Numbered from the stretch's first letter, positions 32,413 through 40,633 are shown. The stretch is 64,000 bases of DNA from Nevskia sp035651715 (GCA_035651715.1 DASRFD010000049.1:1-64000), one strand, 5' to 3'. The notes: a model not told the origin generated them from the letters alone. Numbers and translations: made by a program.

Positions 32413-33747
32413 ATGAACCGCAGGCTCGGCAGATCCGCATTCGCATGGGCTTTCTGCGCCGGGCTGCTCGCGCCCGGCGCGCAGGCGCAGGACCAGGCGG
32501 CCGCGCTGCACGCGCAGATCGACCGGCTGGCCGACGCGGTGGAGCCGGAGGTCATTTCCAACCGCCGCTACCTGCACCAGCACCCGGAACTGTCGAACCG
32601 CGAATTCGAGACCGCGAAGTACCTGGTGAAGCAACTCAAGGCCCTGGGCTACGAGGTGAAGGCCGGCGTCGCGCACACCGGCGTCGTCGCGGTGCTGCGC
32701 GGCGGCCGCCCCGGCCCGGTGGTGGCGCTGCGCTCGGACATGGACGCGCTGCCGGTGGCGGAGCAGGTCGAGCTGCCGTTCAAGTCGACGGTGCGCTCGA
32801 CGTTCGACGGCAAGGACGTCGGCGTGATGCACGCCTGCGGCCACGACGCCCACATGGGCATCCTGCTCGGCGTGGCGCGGATCTTCGCGCAGCTGAAGGA
32901 GCAGTTGCCGGGCACGGTGAAGCTGATCTTCCAGCCGGCGGAGGAGGGCCATCCGCCGGGCGAGGAAGGCGGCGCCAGGCTGATGGTGAAGGAAGGGGTG
33001 CTGAGCGGCGCGCCGCAGCCGGAAGTGATTTTCGGCCTCCATGTCTTCACCAAGTTCGAGACCGGGCAGCTGGCGTGGCGCGCCGGCGGCGCCATGGCCA
33101 GCTCCGACGATTTCGAACTGGTGGTGCACGGCAAGCAGACCCACGGCGCGATGCCCTGGGACGGCATCGACCCGATCGTGGTGGCCGCGCAGATCGTCAA
33201 CGCGCTGCAGACCATCCCGAGCCGGCAGATGGACCTGACCCGGGCCCCGGTGGTGGTGACGGTGGGCCGCTTCGACGCCGGCGTGCGCTACAACATCATC
33301 CCCGACCAGGCCCTGCTCAAGGGCACCCTGCGCGCGCTCGACGAGGACATGCGGCGCCAGTTGAAGGAGGACGTGCGGCGCACCGCCACCAATATCGCCG
33401 CCGCCTCCGGCGCGACGGTGGACCTGAAGTTCGACCAGGAGTCGGACTATCCGGTGACCTACAACGATCCGCAGCTGACGGCGCGCATGCTGCCCACGCT
33501 CAGGCGTGTCGGCGGCGCCGGGCTGATCGAGTCGCCGGTGTCCATGGGCGCGGAGGACTTCTCGTTCTACGAACAGCAGATCCCGGGCTTGTTCGTGTTC
33601 GTCGGCGTGCGCAGGCCCGGCGCGACGCTGGACGAATACGGCCCCAACCATTCGCCCCGCTTCAAGCTGGACGAGAGCGGGCTGAAGCTGGGGGTGCGGA
33701 CGCTGGCCAACCTCACCGTGGACTACATGCTGGAGAGCGGCGCCTAG
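32413..33747 (+). CDS. Exported M20-family amidohydrolase
   Basis: A 444-residue protein with a signal peptide ending AQAQD (near residue 26), so it acts in the periplasm. The M20D fold is clear: YLHQHPELSNREFETAKYL, VVALRSDMDALPVAEQ, VMHACGHDAHMGILLGVAR (metal ligands Cys and His), FQPAEEGHP (catalytic Glu region) and SMGAEDFSFYEQQIPG. Family members cleave N-acyl or hippurate-type amides (hippurate hydrolase, aminoacylase, IAA-amino-acid hydrolase). The exact substrate is unknown. An 11-base repeat lies just after its stop. Confidence 0.92.
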   Translation: MNRRLGRSAFAWAFCAGLLAPGAQAQDQAAALHAQIDRLADAVEPEVISNRRYLHQHPELSNREFETAKYLVKQLKALGYEVKAGVAHTGVVAVLRGGRPGPVVALRSDMDALPVAEQVELPFKSTVRSTFDGKDVGVMHACGHDAHMGILLGVARIFAQLKEQLPGTVKLIFQPAEEGHPPGEEGGARLMVKEGVLSGAPQPEVIFGLHVFTKFETGQLAWRAGGAMASSDDFELVVHGKQTHGAMPWDGIDPIVVAAQIVNALQTIPSRQMDLTRAPVVVTVGRFDAGVRYNIIPDQALLKGTLRALDEDMRRQLKEDVRRTATNIAAASGATVDLKFDQESDYPVTYNDPQLTARMLPTLRRVGGAGLIESPVSMGAEDFSFYEQQIPGLFVFVGVRRPGATLDEYGPNHSPRFKLDESGLKLGVRTLANLTVDYMLESGA

Positions 33748-33748
33748 G

Positions 33749-33759
33749 GGAACCTCTGA
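33749..33759. repeat. GGAACCTCTGA, reverse copy of the 11-mer at 27928
   Basis: These 11 bases are the exact reverse complement of 27928-27938 and lie two bases after a TAG stop, as does the other copy nearly. The context CTAGGGGAACCTCTGAAC looks like a REP-type element end. Two copies of an 11-mer in 64 kb could be chance, so this is only a pointer. Confidence 0.3.
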
Positions 33760-33814
33760 ACAAGTCCATGCCCCTGGCGGCGCGCCCGCACGATCCTCTC
33801 CGCGCCGGGGAAAG

Positions 33815-34393
33815 TCAGTACGGCAGCTCGGCGGCGGCGGCGCAGTCGCCGGCGATCATCCGCGCCAGACGGTCCGGCACGCCCAACCTGCACAGTTCCG
33901 CCACGCCGAGCGGCGGCCGGGAGGGCCCGGCATCGGGCCGCTGCCACGCGGCGCCGTCGATTTCGTCCGCGGCGCGGATGCGCAGCTTGAGCGGATGGCG
34001 CTGCAGCAGCGCCTGACCCAGGCGCTGCATGTGGCGCAGCGCCAGCATGGCCACCGGCGTATCCAGCGGCAGCACCTCCAGCTCGATGCCGGCGGCCGGT
34101 TCGAGCGGAGCGGTGGCGGTGACGATGCGCTCGCCGTTGCTGAATTCGCTGGCGAACTGCGCGGTGCATCCTGCTCCGCGCAGCACTCCCTTTCCCAGCA
34201 GTTGGCGCAGGCTTCCGCGCAGGCCTGACCGCAGCTCAACCAGCTCTGCCCATGTCATGCCGTCGGCGGAAAGCGCCCTGCCGGTGTTTCCCGAGCCTTG
34301 GGTTGCGTTGCCAAACGGCTGGAAGCCGGCGCGCCAGAGCTCCAGCATGGCTTCCTCGAGCGGTCCAGCCTGGTGCCTCATCCCCGTTTCCAC
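33815..34393 (-). CDS. Protein of unknown function, third gene of a DUF1851 cluster
   Basis: A 192-residue soluble protein with no signal peptide or membrane segment. I do not recognise the family. Visible parts are an N-terminal helix with LEEAMLELWRAGFQPFGNAT, a middle with LRQLLGKGVLRGAGC and a region of alternating strands (IVTATAPLEPAAGIELEVLP). The tail GVAELCRLGVPDRLARMIAG follows. It is downstream of the DUF1851 gene on the same strand (97-base gap) and may belong to the same unit. Codon use fits a real gene. Confidence 0.6.
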   Translation of the reverse strand: METGMRHQAGPLEEAMLELWRAGFQPFGNATQGSGNTGRALSADGMTWAELVELRSGLRGSLRQLLGKGVLRGAGCTAQFASEFSNGERIVTATAPLEPAAGIELEVLPLDTPVAMLALRHMQRLGQALLQRHPLKLRIRAADEIDGAAWQRPDAGPSRPPLGVAELCRLGVPDRLARMIAGDCAAAAELPY

Positions 34394-34490
34394 CGTTGCG
34401 CATTCCTACCGTTTGGCGGATGCAGAATGCCACTGATCGGTCGGCGGACGCAAAGAAACAGATGACTCAGTGTTCAGCTGCGGCGGCCGG

Positions 34491-34964
34491 TCATTCCTCG
34501 GCTTCGCCCTGGGTGGTGTAGCCGGGCTGCGATTCCCAGATCTGGGCATGCAGCTGGCCGAGCACGCTGTAGTGGGTGTACAGGTCCACCACCTCGGTGT
34601 TGGCGACGCTGTACTCGCCGCCCAGGGCCGGCGGTTTCTTGAAGCCGTAACAGTGCCCGGGCCCCGGCTTGAGGCCGGCGGCGACGCATTGGTCCACCAG
34701 CGGCATCATCAGCCACTCGGCGGCGTTGCTGCCCTCGCGCAGGCGTGCGTCGAACTCGCGCTCGTCGGCGGCGATGCGGCGCAGGGTGCCGGCGCCGACG
34801 TCGAGCATGCATACGCCGCCGCCCTCGGGCAGCACCAGGAACAGGTCGCCGTAGCGGTTGACCAGCCACAGCCGGAAGCGCGGCGGCAGGATCCAGTTCC
34901 AGTCGGCCAGCAGGCGGGTCCAGTCGCTGCCGCCGCCGTCGAGCAGGTAGTCGTTGATGTCCAT
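34491..34964 (-). CDS. DUF1851 / Tdi1-immunity-like protein
   Basis: A 157-residue cytoplasmic protein. The middle matches the SMI1/GAD-like start of the family, with FRLWLVNRYGDLFLVLPEGG. The C-terminal DUF1851 part is clear: CYGFKKPPALGGEYSVANTE, then VVDLYTHYSVLGQLHAQIW. DUF1851 occurs in Tdi1, the immunity protein to a type VI secretion DNase, but also in many proteins with no known toxin. No toxin or T6SS gene is seen within the window, so it may be an orphan. It lies 24 bases after a 95-residue gene on the same strand. Confidence 0.75.
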   Translation of the reverse strand: MDINDYLLDGGGSDWTRLLADWNWILPPRFRLWLVNRYGDLFLVLPEGGGVCMLDVGAGTLRRIAADEREFDARLREGSNAAEWLMMPLVDQCVAAGLKPGPGHCYGFKKPPALGGEYSVANTEVVDLYTHYSVLGQLHAQIWESQPGYTTQGEAEE

Positions 34965-34988
34965 CGGCGGAAGTTTAACGGGTCCCGC

Positions 34989-35276
34989 CTAGAACTCGAC
35001 CACCTCCACCGCGCCGGCATAGGCGCCGGTCAGGGCCTGGGCGAACGACACCGCCTCCTCCACGGTGCCGTCGACATGGCTGGAGGTGAGCATGGCCTGG
35101 CTGCCGGCGGGCGCGTCCTGGCACAGCTCGTCGATGATGTCCTCGATGATGTCGCAGTCCTTGCCGACCACGCCCACGAACAGCACGCCGTCGCGGCGGA
35201 AGTCGGCGACGAGACTGTCGAGGCCGGGGTGGTAGCCCCAGCGGGAGCGCAGCACGATCTTCTTGGCGTATGGCAC
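34989..35276 (-). CDS. Small conserved protein (possibly DUF7684 family)
   Basis: A 95-residue acidic cytoplasmic protein: KKIVLRSRWGYHPGLDSLVA, then DGVLFVGVVGKDCDIIEDII, SQAMLTSSHVDGTVEEAVSF and GAVEVVEF. The alternating beta-alpha pattern suggests a small alpha/beta fold. It resembles proteins I recall as DUF7684, at low certainty. No function is known. It is the first gene of the likely unit with DUF1851 and the 192-residue protein, and it is divergent from the gene at 35408. Confidence 0.65.
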   Translation of the reverse strand: MPYAKKIVLRSRWGYHPGLDSLVADFRRDGVLFVGVVGKDCDIIEDIIDELCQDAPAGSQAMLTSSHVDGTVEEAVSFAQALTGAYAGAVEVVEF

Positions 35277-35407
35277 GTCCGGTGCTCTTTGGAGTTGGTG
35301 CCCGCAGCATGACGCCGAAATGCTGCACTTTTTTGATTGCCGCCCGCCGCGGCCGGCACCGGGGCCTATACTGCCGGCGTAGCCACTGCGCGCGGAGGCA
35401 GGGACGC

Positions 35408-36124
35408 ATGCCGCTGTTCGTACCGAAGACCTTGCTGCAGGCCGCCCAGGGCGGGGCCCAGACCAAGCGCTATCGCGAGTTCGTCATCGCCTATTTCGAG
35501 GGCGAGGGCGCCATCGCGGTGCCGCAGGCGGTGTGGACCCCCGCGGCCGCCTGGGCCCATGGCCGGCAGCCGTCCGGCAACCGGGTGCGCGACCGCGGCA
35601 CCCTGCTGCAGCGCCTGGATGTGCTGGTGACCCGGCGCGGCACCACCGTGACCTCCACCGCCGGCGGGCTGGTGCCGCTGGCGCGCCTGCGCAACGCCAT
35701 GAAATCGGAAGGGGTGGACCTGAAGGAATGGAATTTTCCACCGGACCAGGTGCTGGACCAGGCGCTGGACCCGAACGCCGGCAAGGAACCGGCGGCGGAG
35801 GCGGCGGCCGCGCCGGTGGGCGATCGGGGTGTCGGCCAGCTGATGCGCCTGGACCGGCACGGCGTGCGCAGCAGCAGCGGCTACGAGGTGCGTGCGCTCG
35901 ACGACAGCCGCTACGCCTACGTCAAAGGCGGACGCGCCATCACCATCGGCGGCCTGCCCGGCGGCAGCGCCGGCCGCCCCAGGCTGCTGCTCAAGCCCGG
36001 CGCCTTCGCGCAGTGGCCCGCGGCCGAAGGCGAGGACCCGGCCCAGGCGCGCGCCTGGGCGGAGCGCGATTTCAGGGCGGCGCTGGCGTTCATGGGGGTC
36101 GAGGTGATGCAGGCCAGCGGTTGA
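35408..36124 (+). CDS. Conserved hypothetical protein
   Basis: A 238-residue cytoplasmic protein starting MPLFVPKTLLQAAQGGAQTK. An N-terminal part contains TKRYREFVIAYFEGEGAIAV and RDRGTLLQRLDVLVTRRG. An Ala/Glu-rich linker near residue 135 separates a C-terminal part with YAYVKGGRAITIGGLPGGSA and WAERDFRAALAFMGVEV. I do not recognise the family. ATG 35408 is the first start with a purine-rich region (GGAGGCAGGGACGC) upstream. Its 3' end overlaps the convergent dehydrogenase gene by 35 bases (36090-36124). Confidence 0.65.
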   Translation: MPLFVPKTLLQAAQGGAQTKRYREFVIAYFEGEGAIAVPQAVWTPAAAWAHGRQPSGNRVRDRGTLLQRLDVLVTRRGTTVTSTAGGLVPLARLRNAMKSEGVDLKEWNFPPDQVLDQALDPNAGKEPAAEAAAAPVGDRGVGQLMRLDRHGVRSSSGYEVRALDDSRYAYVKGGRAITIGGLPGGSAGRPRLLLKPGAFAQWPAAEGEDPAQARAWAERDFRAALAFMGVEVMQASG

Positions 36125-37076
36125 CGGGGTAGCGCGGCCGGCGGCCGGCCAGCGCTTCGATCAGGTTGTGGGCCGCGCACAGCTCCATGGCGTGGCGGGT
36201 CTCCCAGGTGGCCGAGCCGACGTGGGGCAGGGCCAGCACCTGCGGCATCGCCAGCAGCGGCGAGTCCGGCGGCAGCGGCTCCCGGGCGTAGACATCGAGG
36301 CCGGCCCCGGCGATGCGCCGGCTGCGCAGGGCCTCGATCAGCGCGGCCTCGTCGACGATGGCGCCGCGCGCGGCGTTGACCAGGTAGGCGGCCGGCTTCA
36401 TCCGCGCCAGCTCGCGCGCGCCGATCAGGCCCCTGGTCTGCGGCGTCAGCGGCGCCAGCACGCAGACGAAATCGGACTGCTCCAGCAGCGCGTCCAGGCC
36501 GCAGCGGCGCGCGCCCAGCTCGCGCTCGGCCTCGGGGCGGGGCGTGCGCGTGTGGTACAGCACGCGCATGCCGAAGCCGAGCGCGGCGCGGCGGGCCAGC
36601 GCGGTGCCGATGCGGCCCATGCCGATGATGCCGAGTGTCTTGCCGTGGACGTCCACGCCGTACTGCGGCGCGGCGACCGGGCGCTGCCAGTGGCCGTCGC
36701 GCAGCCACTGCGCCAGCTCCGTGACCCGCCGCGCCACGCCGAGCAGCAGCAGGAAGGCGGTGTCGGCGGTGGTCTCGGTCAGTACGTCGGGCGTGTTGCA
36801 CAGCAGGATGCCGCGGGCGTTCAGCGCCTCGAGGTCAATGGCGTCGTAGCCGACCGAGACGGTGGAGACCACTTCCAGCCGCGGCGCGCCGGCGAGGAAG
36901 GCGGCATCGATGCGGCCGTACATGCCGATCAGGCCGTGGGCCTGCGCCAGCGCCGCGCGGAACGCCGGCGTGTCCGCCAGTTCGAGGCCGTCGAACGCGG
37001 CGACCTCGAAGTGCTGGCGCAGCAGCTCCAGCACGTCGGGCTGCACCACCTTGTAAAGCAGGATGCGCTTTTTCAT
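36090..37076 (-). CDS. ghrB: 2-hydroxyacid dehydrogenase, glyoxylate/hydroxypyruvate reductase type
   Basis: A 328-residue D-isomer 2-hydroxyacid dehydrogenase. The NAD(P) motif is TLGIIGMGRIGTALARR (residues about 150-166). VSTVSVGYDAIDLEALNARG and VNAARGAIVDEAALIEAL (with catalytic Arg) are seen, plus a Glu and the C-terminal LPHVGSATWETR with catalytic His. It reduces glyoxylate, hydroxypyruvate or 2-ketogluconate; the GhrB/TkrA group is the closest by motif style. ATG 37076 is close to the divergent SDR gene. Symbol is by similarity, not proven orthology. Confidence 0.88.
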   Translation of the reverse strand: MKKRILLYKVVQPDVLELLRQHFEVAAFDGLELADTPAFRAALAQAHGLIGMYGRIDAAFLAGAPRLEVVSTVSVGYDAIDLEALNARGILLCNTPDVLTETTADTAFLLLLGVARRVTELAQWLRDGHWQRPVAAPQYGVDVHGKTLGIIGMGRIGTALARRAALGFGMRVLYHTRTPRPEAERELGARRCGLDALLEQSDFVCVLAPLTPQTRGLIGARELARMKPAAYLVNAARGAIVDEAALIEALRSRRIAGAGLDVYAREPLPPDSPLLAMPQVLALPHVGSATWETRHAMELCAAHNLIEALAGRRPRYPVNRWPASPRPP

Positions 37077-37128
37077 GCGGCACCCATTGTGCTACACCTG
37101 CGCCTTCGAGACCGACGCGGGGTGCGGC

Positions 37129-37893
37129 ATGGATCTGCGGGACAAGCTGGTGGTGGTCACCGGGGCGGGCAAGGGCATCGGCCGCGCCATCGCCACCGCC
37201 TTCGCCGACCGGGGCGCGGACCTTGCCCTGCTCGATCTCGACGAGGCCGACCTGGCGGCCAGCAAGGCGCAGTGCGAATCCCGCGGCGACGTGGTGGCGC
37301 ACACCTACCGGTGCAATGTCGCCAGGGAGGAGCAGGTCATCGCCGCGCTCGACGCGGTGGTCGCCGACTTCGGCCGGCTCGATGTGCTGGTCAACAACGC
37401 CGGCATCACCCGCGACGCCTTGCTGGTGAAGGTGAAGGACGGGCAGGTCGGCGGCAAGATGACCCTGCAGCAGTGGCAGGCGGTGATCGACGTCAACCTG
37501 ACCGGGGTGTTCCTGTGCGGTCGCGAGGCCGCCGAGCGCATGGCCCGGCTCGGCCACGGCGGCGTCATCGTCAACATCTCCAGCATCTCGCGCCACGGCA
37601 ACGCCGGGCAGAGCAACTACAGCGCCGCCAAGGCCGGTGTCGCCGCCATGGCCGTGGTGTGGGCGCAGGAACTGGCCCGCTACGCGATCCGCGCCGCCGC
37701 CATCGCCCCCGGCTTCGTCCGCACCGATATCCTCAACGCGATGAAGCCCGAGGTGCTGCAGAAGGTCATCGCGCCGGTGCCGGCCAGGCGGCTGGGCGAG
37801 CCGGAGGAGATCGCCAGGGCCGCGGTGTTCATCGCCGAGAACGATTACTACAACGGCCGGGTGCTGGAGGTGGATGGAGGCCTGAGGCTGTAG
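37129..37893 (+). CDS. FabG-like short-chain dehydrogenase/reductase
   Basis: A 254-residue classical SDR: KLVVVTGAGKGIGRAIATAF (cofactor site), VLVNNAGITRDALLVKVKDG, IVNISSISRHGNAGQSNYSA with catalytic Ser, Tyr and Lys (YSAAKAG), and the closing NGRVLEVDGGLRL. The pattern fits 3-oxoacyl-ACP/CoA reductases. ATG 37129 was chosen over an in-frame ATG at 37063 because the family N-terminus is MDLRDKLVVVTG. Its stop is separated from the convergent symporter gene by a single base. It may act on a hydroxyacyl-CoA, but no thioester pathway genes are adjacent. Confidence 0.9.
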   Translation: MDLRDKLVVVTGAGKGIGRAIATAFADRGADLALLDLDEADLAASKAQCESRGDVVAHTYRCNVAREEQVIAALDAVVADFGRLDVLVNNAGITRDALLVKVKDGQVGGKMTLQQWQAVIDVNLTGVFLCGREAAERMARLGHGGVIVNISSISRHGNAGQSNYSAAKAGVAAMAVVWAQELARYAIRAAAIAPGFVRTDILNAMKPEVLQKVIAPVPARRLGEPEEIARAAVFIAENDYYNGRVLEVDGGLRL

Positions 37894-37894
37894 C

Positions 37895-38893
37895 TCAGCT
37901 TTCCTGCGGCGCGGCCGCCGGGGCGTCGCGCCGCGCCGCGTAGCGGCGCGCCAGCACCGCGCAGACCATCAGCTGCATCTGGTGGAACAGCATCAGCGGC
38001 AGCAGGATGACGCCGACCGAGTGTCCGGCGAACAGCACGTTGGCCATTGGCACGCCGCTGGCGAGGCTTTTCTTGGAGCCGCAGAACACGGTGGTGATCT
38101 CGTCCGCCCGATCGAAGCCTTCGAGGCGCGCGGCGGTGCGCGTGGCGAGCAGGGCCAGCGCCAGCAGCACCGCGTTGACCGCCAGGGTGCCGGCCAGCGA
38201 CAGCGGCGGCACCTGGTGCCACAGGCCCTGCAGCACGGCGGCGCTGAAGGCGACGTAGACCACAAGCAGGATCGAGCCCTGGTCGACGAACTTGAGCAGG
38301 CCCTTGTTGCGGTCGACCCAGCCGCCGATCCATTGCCGCGCGACCTGGCCGGCGACGAATGGCAGCAGCAGCTGCTCGACGATCTTCCATACCGCGTGCA
38401 GGGTGTCGCCGCCGCCGGCGGACGAGCGGGCCCCCAGGAGGACGCCGACCAGCAACGGCGTCAGGAAGATGCCGAGGATGCTGGATGCCGAGGCGCTGCA
38501 GATGGCGGCGGGGACGTTGCCGCGGGCGATGGAGGTGAAGGCGATGGCCGACTGCACCGTGGCCGGCAGGGCGCAGACGTAGAGCACGCCCAGGTACAGC
38601 TCCGGCGTCACCAGCGGCGCCAGCAGCGGCCTCAGCGCCAAGCCCAGCAGCGGGAACAGGCCGAAGGTCGCGGCGAACACGGTCAGGTGCAGGCGCCAGT
38701 GGCTGGCACCGGCGATGATCGCCTCGCGCGACAGCTTGGCGCCATGCAGGAAGAACAGCAGGGCGATGGCGAACACCGTGGCGCGCTCGAACAGCTCGGC
38801 GAACCCGCCGCGCGCCGGCAGCAGGGTGGCGGCGGTCACGGTGGCGACCAGGGCAAGGGTGAAGTTATCGATGCCGAGGCTTTGGCGGGTCAT
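37895..38893 (-). CDS. Bile acid:sodium symporter-like protein (YfeH type)
   Basis: A 332-residue protein with nine or ten membrane segments of the SBF-like family (YfeH). It begins MTRQSLGIDNFTLALVATVT. FLHGAKLSREAIIAGASHWR and YVCALPATVQSAIAFTSIAR carry the conserved motifs, and TVFCGSKKSLASGVPMANVL is the typical C-terminal signature. It probably imports an organic anion with sodium; substrate unknown. It is divergent from a LysR gene at 39011, so this LysR is the likely regulator. Confidence 0.9.
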   Translation of the reverse strand: MTRQSLGIDNFTLALVATVTAATLLPARGGFAELFERATVFAIALLFFLHGAKLSREAIIAGASHWRLHLTVFAATFGLFPLLGLALRPLLAPLVTPELYLGVLYVCALPATVQSAIAFTSIARGNVPAAICSASASSILGIFLTPLLVGVLLGARSSAGGGDTLHAVWKIVEQLLLPFVAGQVARQWIGGWVDRNKGLLKFVDQGSILLVVYVAFSAAVLQGLWHQVPPLSLAGTLAVNAVLLALALLATRTAARLEGFDRADEITTVFCGSKKSLASGVPMANVLFAGHSVGVILLPLMLFHQMQLMVCAVLARRYAARRDAPAAAPQES

Positions 38894-38976
38894 GGCGGCG
38901 TGCGGATGCGGTCAACGCTGTCTATTTCAACGCCGCGGCATTTAGAATACAAATGGATTTATCAAATGACTTCATG

Positions 38977-38992
38977 ATTAATCTGCATTAAT
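38977..38992. promoter_or_regulatory. ATTAAT-N4-ATTAAT palindrome between yfeH-like and lysR
   Basis: ATTAAT (38977-38982) and ATTAAT (38987-38992) flank CTGC; each is self-complementary, so the unit is symmetric. It lies 18 bases before the LysR ATG at 39011 within the AT-rich divergent promoter region. LysR proteins bind symmetric sites containing T-N11-A in such places; binding is inferred. Confidence 0.35.
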
Positions 38993-39010
38993 GCTCCCGG
39001 GCCAGAACGC

Positions 39011-39907
39011 ATGAATGTCTCGCTGCGGCAGATGCGGGTGTTCCTGGCGGTGGCGCGCGACCGCAACTTCAGCCGCGCCGGGGCCCGCGTCGGCCTGTCG
39101 CAGCCGGCGGTAAGCCGCAGCATCCGCGAGCTGGAGCAGCAGCTCGGGCTGCGCCTGCTCGACCGCACCACCCGCGAGGTGGAGCTGACCGAAGCCGGGG
39201 TGAAGCTGGCGGGCGCCCTGGAGCGGCTGATCGACGAGCTGGAGAACGTGCTGCTGGAGGCGCGCAGCGCCGGCGAGCAGCACCGCGGCAAGGTGCGCGT
39301 GGCCAGCGCGCCGACGCCCTCGGCGGCGCTGATGCCGGGCTACATCTCGGCCAGCGCGCGGCGCTACCCCGGCATCACGCTGATGATGCGCGACCAGAGC
39401 CAGCAGCTGGTGCTGGACAGCGTGCGCGGCGGCGAGGTCGACTTCGGCGTGGCGATCGAGCCGCAGCAGGCCGAGGACCTGCACGTCGAGCCTCTCATGA
39501 ACGACACCTTCCGCCTGGTGTGCCGCCGCGACCACCCGCTGGCGCGGCGGACGCGGGTGCCGTGGACGGCGCTGCAGGGCGAGCGGCTGGTGCTGCTCGA
39601 CTATTCCTCCGGCAGCCGGCCGCTGATCGACCGCGCGCTGGCCGAGCGCGGCGTGCGCTGCGAGGTGGTGCAGGAGGTGGGGCACCTCAGCACCGGCTAC
39701 CGCATGATCGAGGCCGGCATCGGCATCAGCGTGGCGCCGGCCTTGTTCCCGCCGGAGCCGCGCTCCGGCCTGGTGTCGCTGGCGCTGACGCCGCGGGTGA
39801 CGCGGGGCATCGTGCTGCTGCGGCGGCGCAACCGCTCGCTGTCGCCGGCGGCCGAAGCGGTGTGGCGGCTGATGCTGGACGCGGCGCCGCCGGCCGACGG
39901 CGCCTGA
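39011..39907 (+). CDS. LysR-family transcriptional regulator
   Basis: A 298-residue LysR protein. The helix-turn-helix segment is NFSRAGARVGLSQPAVSRSI (residues about 18-37), followed by the linker helix RELEQQLGLRLLDRTTREVE. The substrate-binding domain begins near GKVRVASAPTPSAALMPGYI and ends near residue 285. It is divergent from the YfeH-like symporter with 117 bases between them. The ligand is unknown. Start ATG 39011 is the first in frame and gives the family N-terminus MNVSLRQMRVFLAVARD. Confidence 0.92.
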   Translation: MNVSLRQMRVFLAVARDRNFSRAGARVGLSQPAVSRSIRELEQQLGLRLLDRTTREVELTEAGVKLAGALERLIDELENVLLEARSAGEQHRGKVRVASAPTPSAALMPGYISASARRYPGITLMMRDQSQQLVLDSVRGGEVDFGVAIEPQQAEDLHVEPLMNDTFRLVCRRDHPLARRTRVPWTALQGERLVLLDYSSGSRPLIDRALAERGVRCEVVQEVGHLSTGYRMIEAGIGISVAPALFPPEPRSGLVSLALTPRVTRGIVLLRRRNRSLSPAAEAVWRLMLDAAPPADGA

Positions 39908-39914
39908 GCGGACC

Positions 39915-40436
39915 CTAGAAGCGCAGCGCCCGCGGCGACCGTCTCATGCCGCCCAGCAGGCCGAGCAGCCCGAGGACGAATTCCGCCAGCAGCAGCGCGA
40001 TGGCGACCAGGGCGAAGCCGGCGTAGATCGCCTCGCTGTCGAGCGGCACGGTGTAGGAGTAGCTGGCGTAGGTTTCGCGCAGCAGGTCGTGGTCGCCGTA
40101 GCGCAGCAGGTAGGTCACCTTGCCGGGCAGCTGCGTCTTCAGGCCTTCGCGCTGCTCCTTGAAGTGCAGGAAGCGCAGGTAAATGGTTTCGATCGGCCCG
40201 GCCTCGTCGCGGAACACCATGTCGGTGCTCTCCTTGTGGCGGCGGATCAGCGCTTCCATCGAGCCGCCGAAATCGCGGTTGGCGATGTCCTGGTAGCCCT
40301 TCAGGTCGGCCTGCACTTCCTGCAGGTGCGCGTCCAGCCGCTTTTCGTACTGGTCGACGAAGCTCGGGATCTGGATGCCCATCAGCAAGGCGACGCAGGC
40401 GATGAGAATCAGCAGGTAGCGGTACAAAAAGGACAT
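39915..40436 (-). CDS. DUF2937 family membrane protein
   Basis: A 173-residue protein with an N-terminal membrane anchor (MSFLYRYLLILIACVALLMG) and a second segment near residues 140-160 (IYAGFALVAIALLLAEFVLG). Between them is a helical region of about 110 residues (VDQYEKRLDAHLQEVQADLK). This layout matches DUF2937, a proteobacterial family of unknown function. ATG 40436 was chosen over an upstream in-frame ATG at 40541, which would extend into a Pro/Ala-rich non-conserved stretch. It is convergent with the LysR gene. Confidence 0.75.
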   Translation of the reverse strand: MSFLYRYLLILIACVALLMGIQIPSFVDQYEKRLDAHLQEVQADLKGYQDIANRDFGGSMEALIRRHKESTDMVFRDEAGPIETIYLRFLHFKEQREGLKTQLPGKVTYLLRYGDHDLLRETYASYSYTVPLDSEAIYAGFALVAIALLLAEFVLGLLGLLGGMRRSPRALRF

Positions 40437-40604
40437 GGCGGGCGTGATCGATCTCGTTATGTTTGAAAAAGCGGGCGCCGGGCGGTTCCCTGATGCCTCC
40501 GCCGTGCTGCCGGGCGCCTGCGCAGCGCCCGGCCGGGCCATAGCCTAAATGTATCGGGGCCATAGCAACAATTGCCTTGCGGCCTGACGAGAGCCGGCCT
40601 TAAA

Positions 40605-40619
40605 TGAGAATAATTCTCA
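40605..40619. promoter_or_regulatory. Fur box (7-1-7 inverted repeat) before mntH
   Basis: TGAGAAT (40605-40611), A, ATTCTCA (40613-40619) is a perfect 7-1-7 inverted repeat that closely follows the Fur/Mur consensus TGATAAT-N-ATTATCA. The AAA/AAAT flanks are AT-rich. It ends 14 bases before the mntH ATG at 40634, so a bound repressor would block transcription. It indicates iron- or manganese-dependent repression. Confidence 0.85.
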
Positions 40620-40633
40620 AATAAGGCCGCGTC

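Noticed and set aside
34491..34964. Type VI secretion island
   Set aside because: Only a DUF1851 immunity-like protein was found; no Hcp, VgrG, ClpV or effector gene is present in the window.
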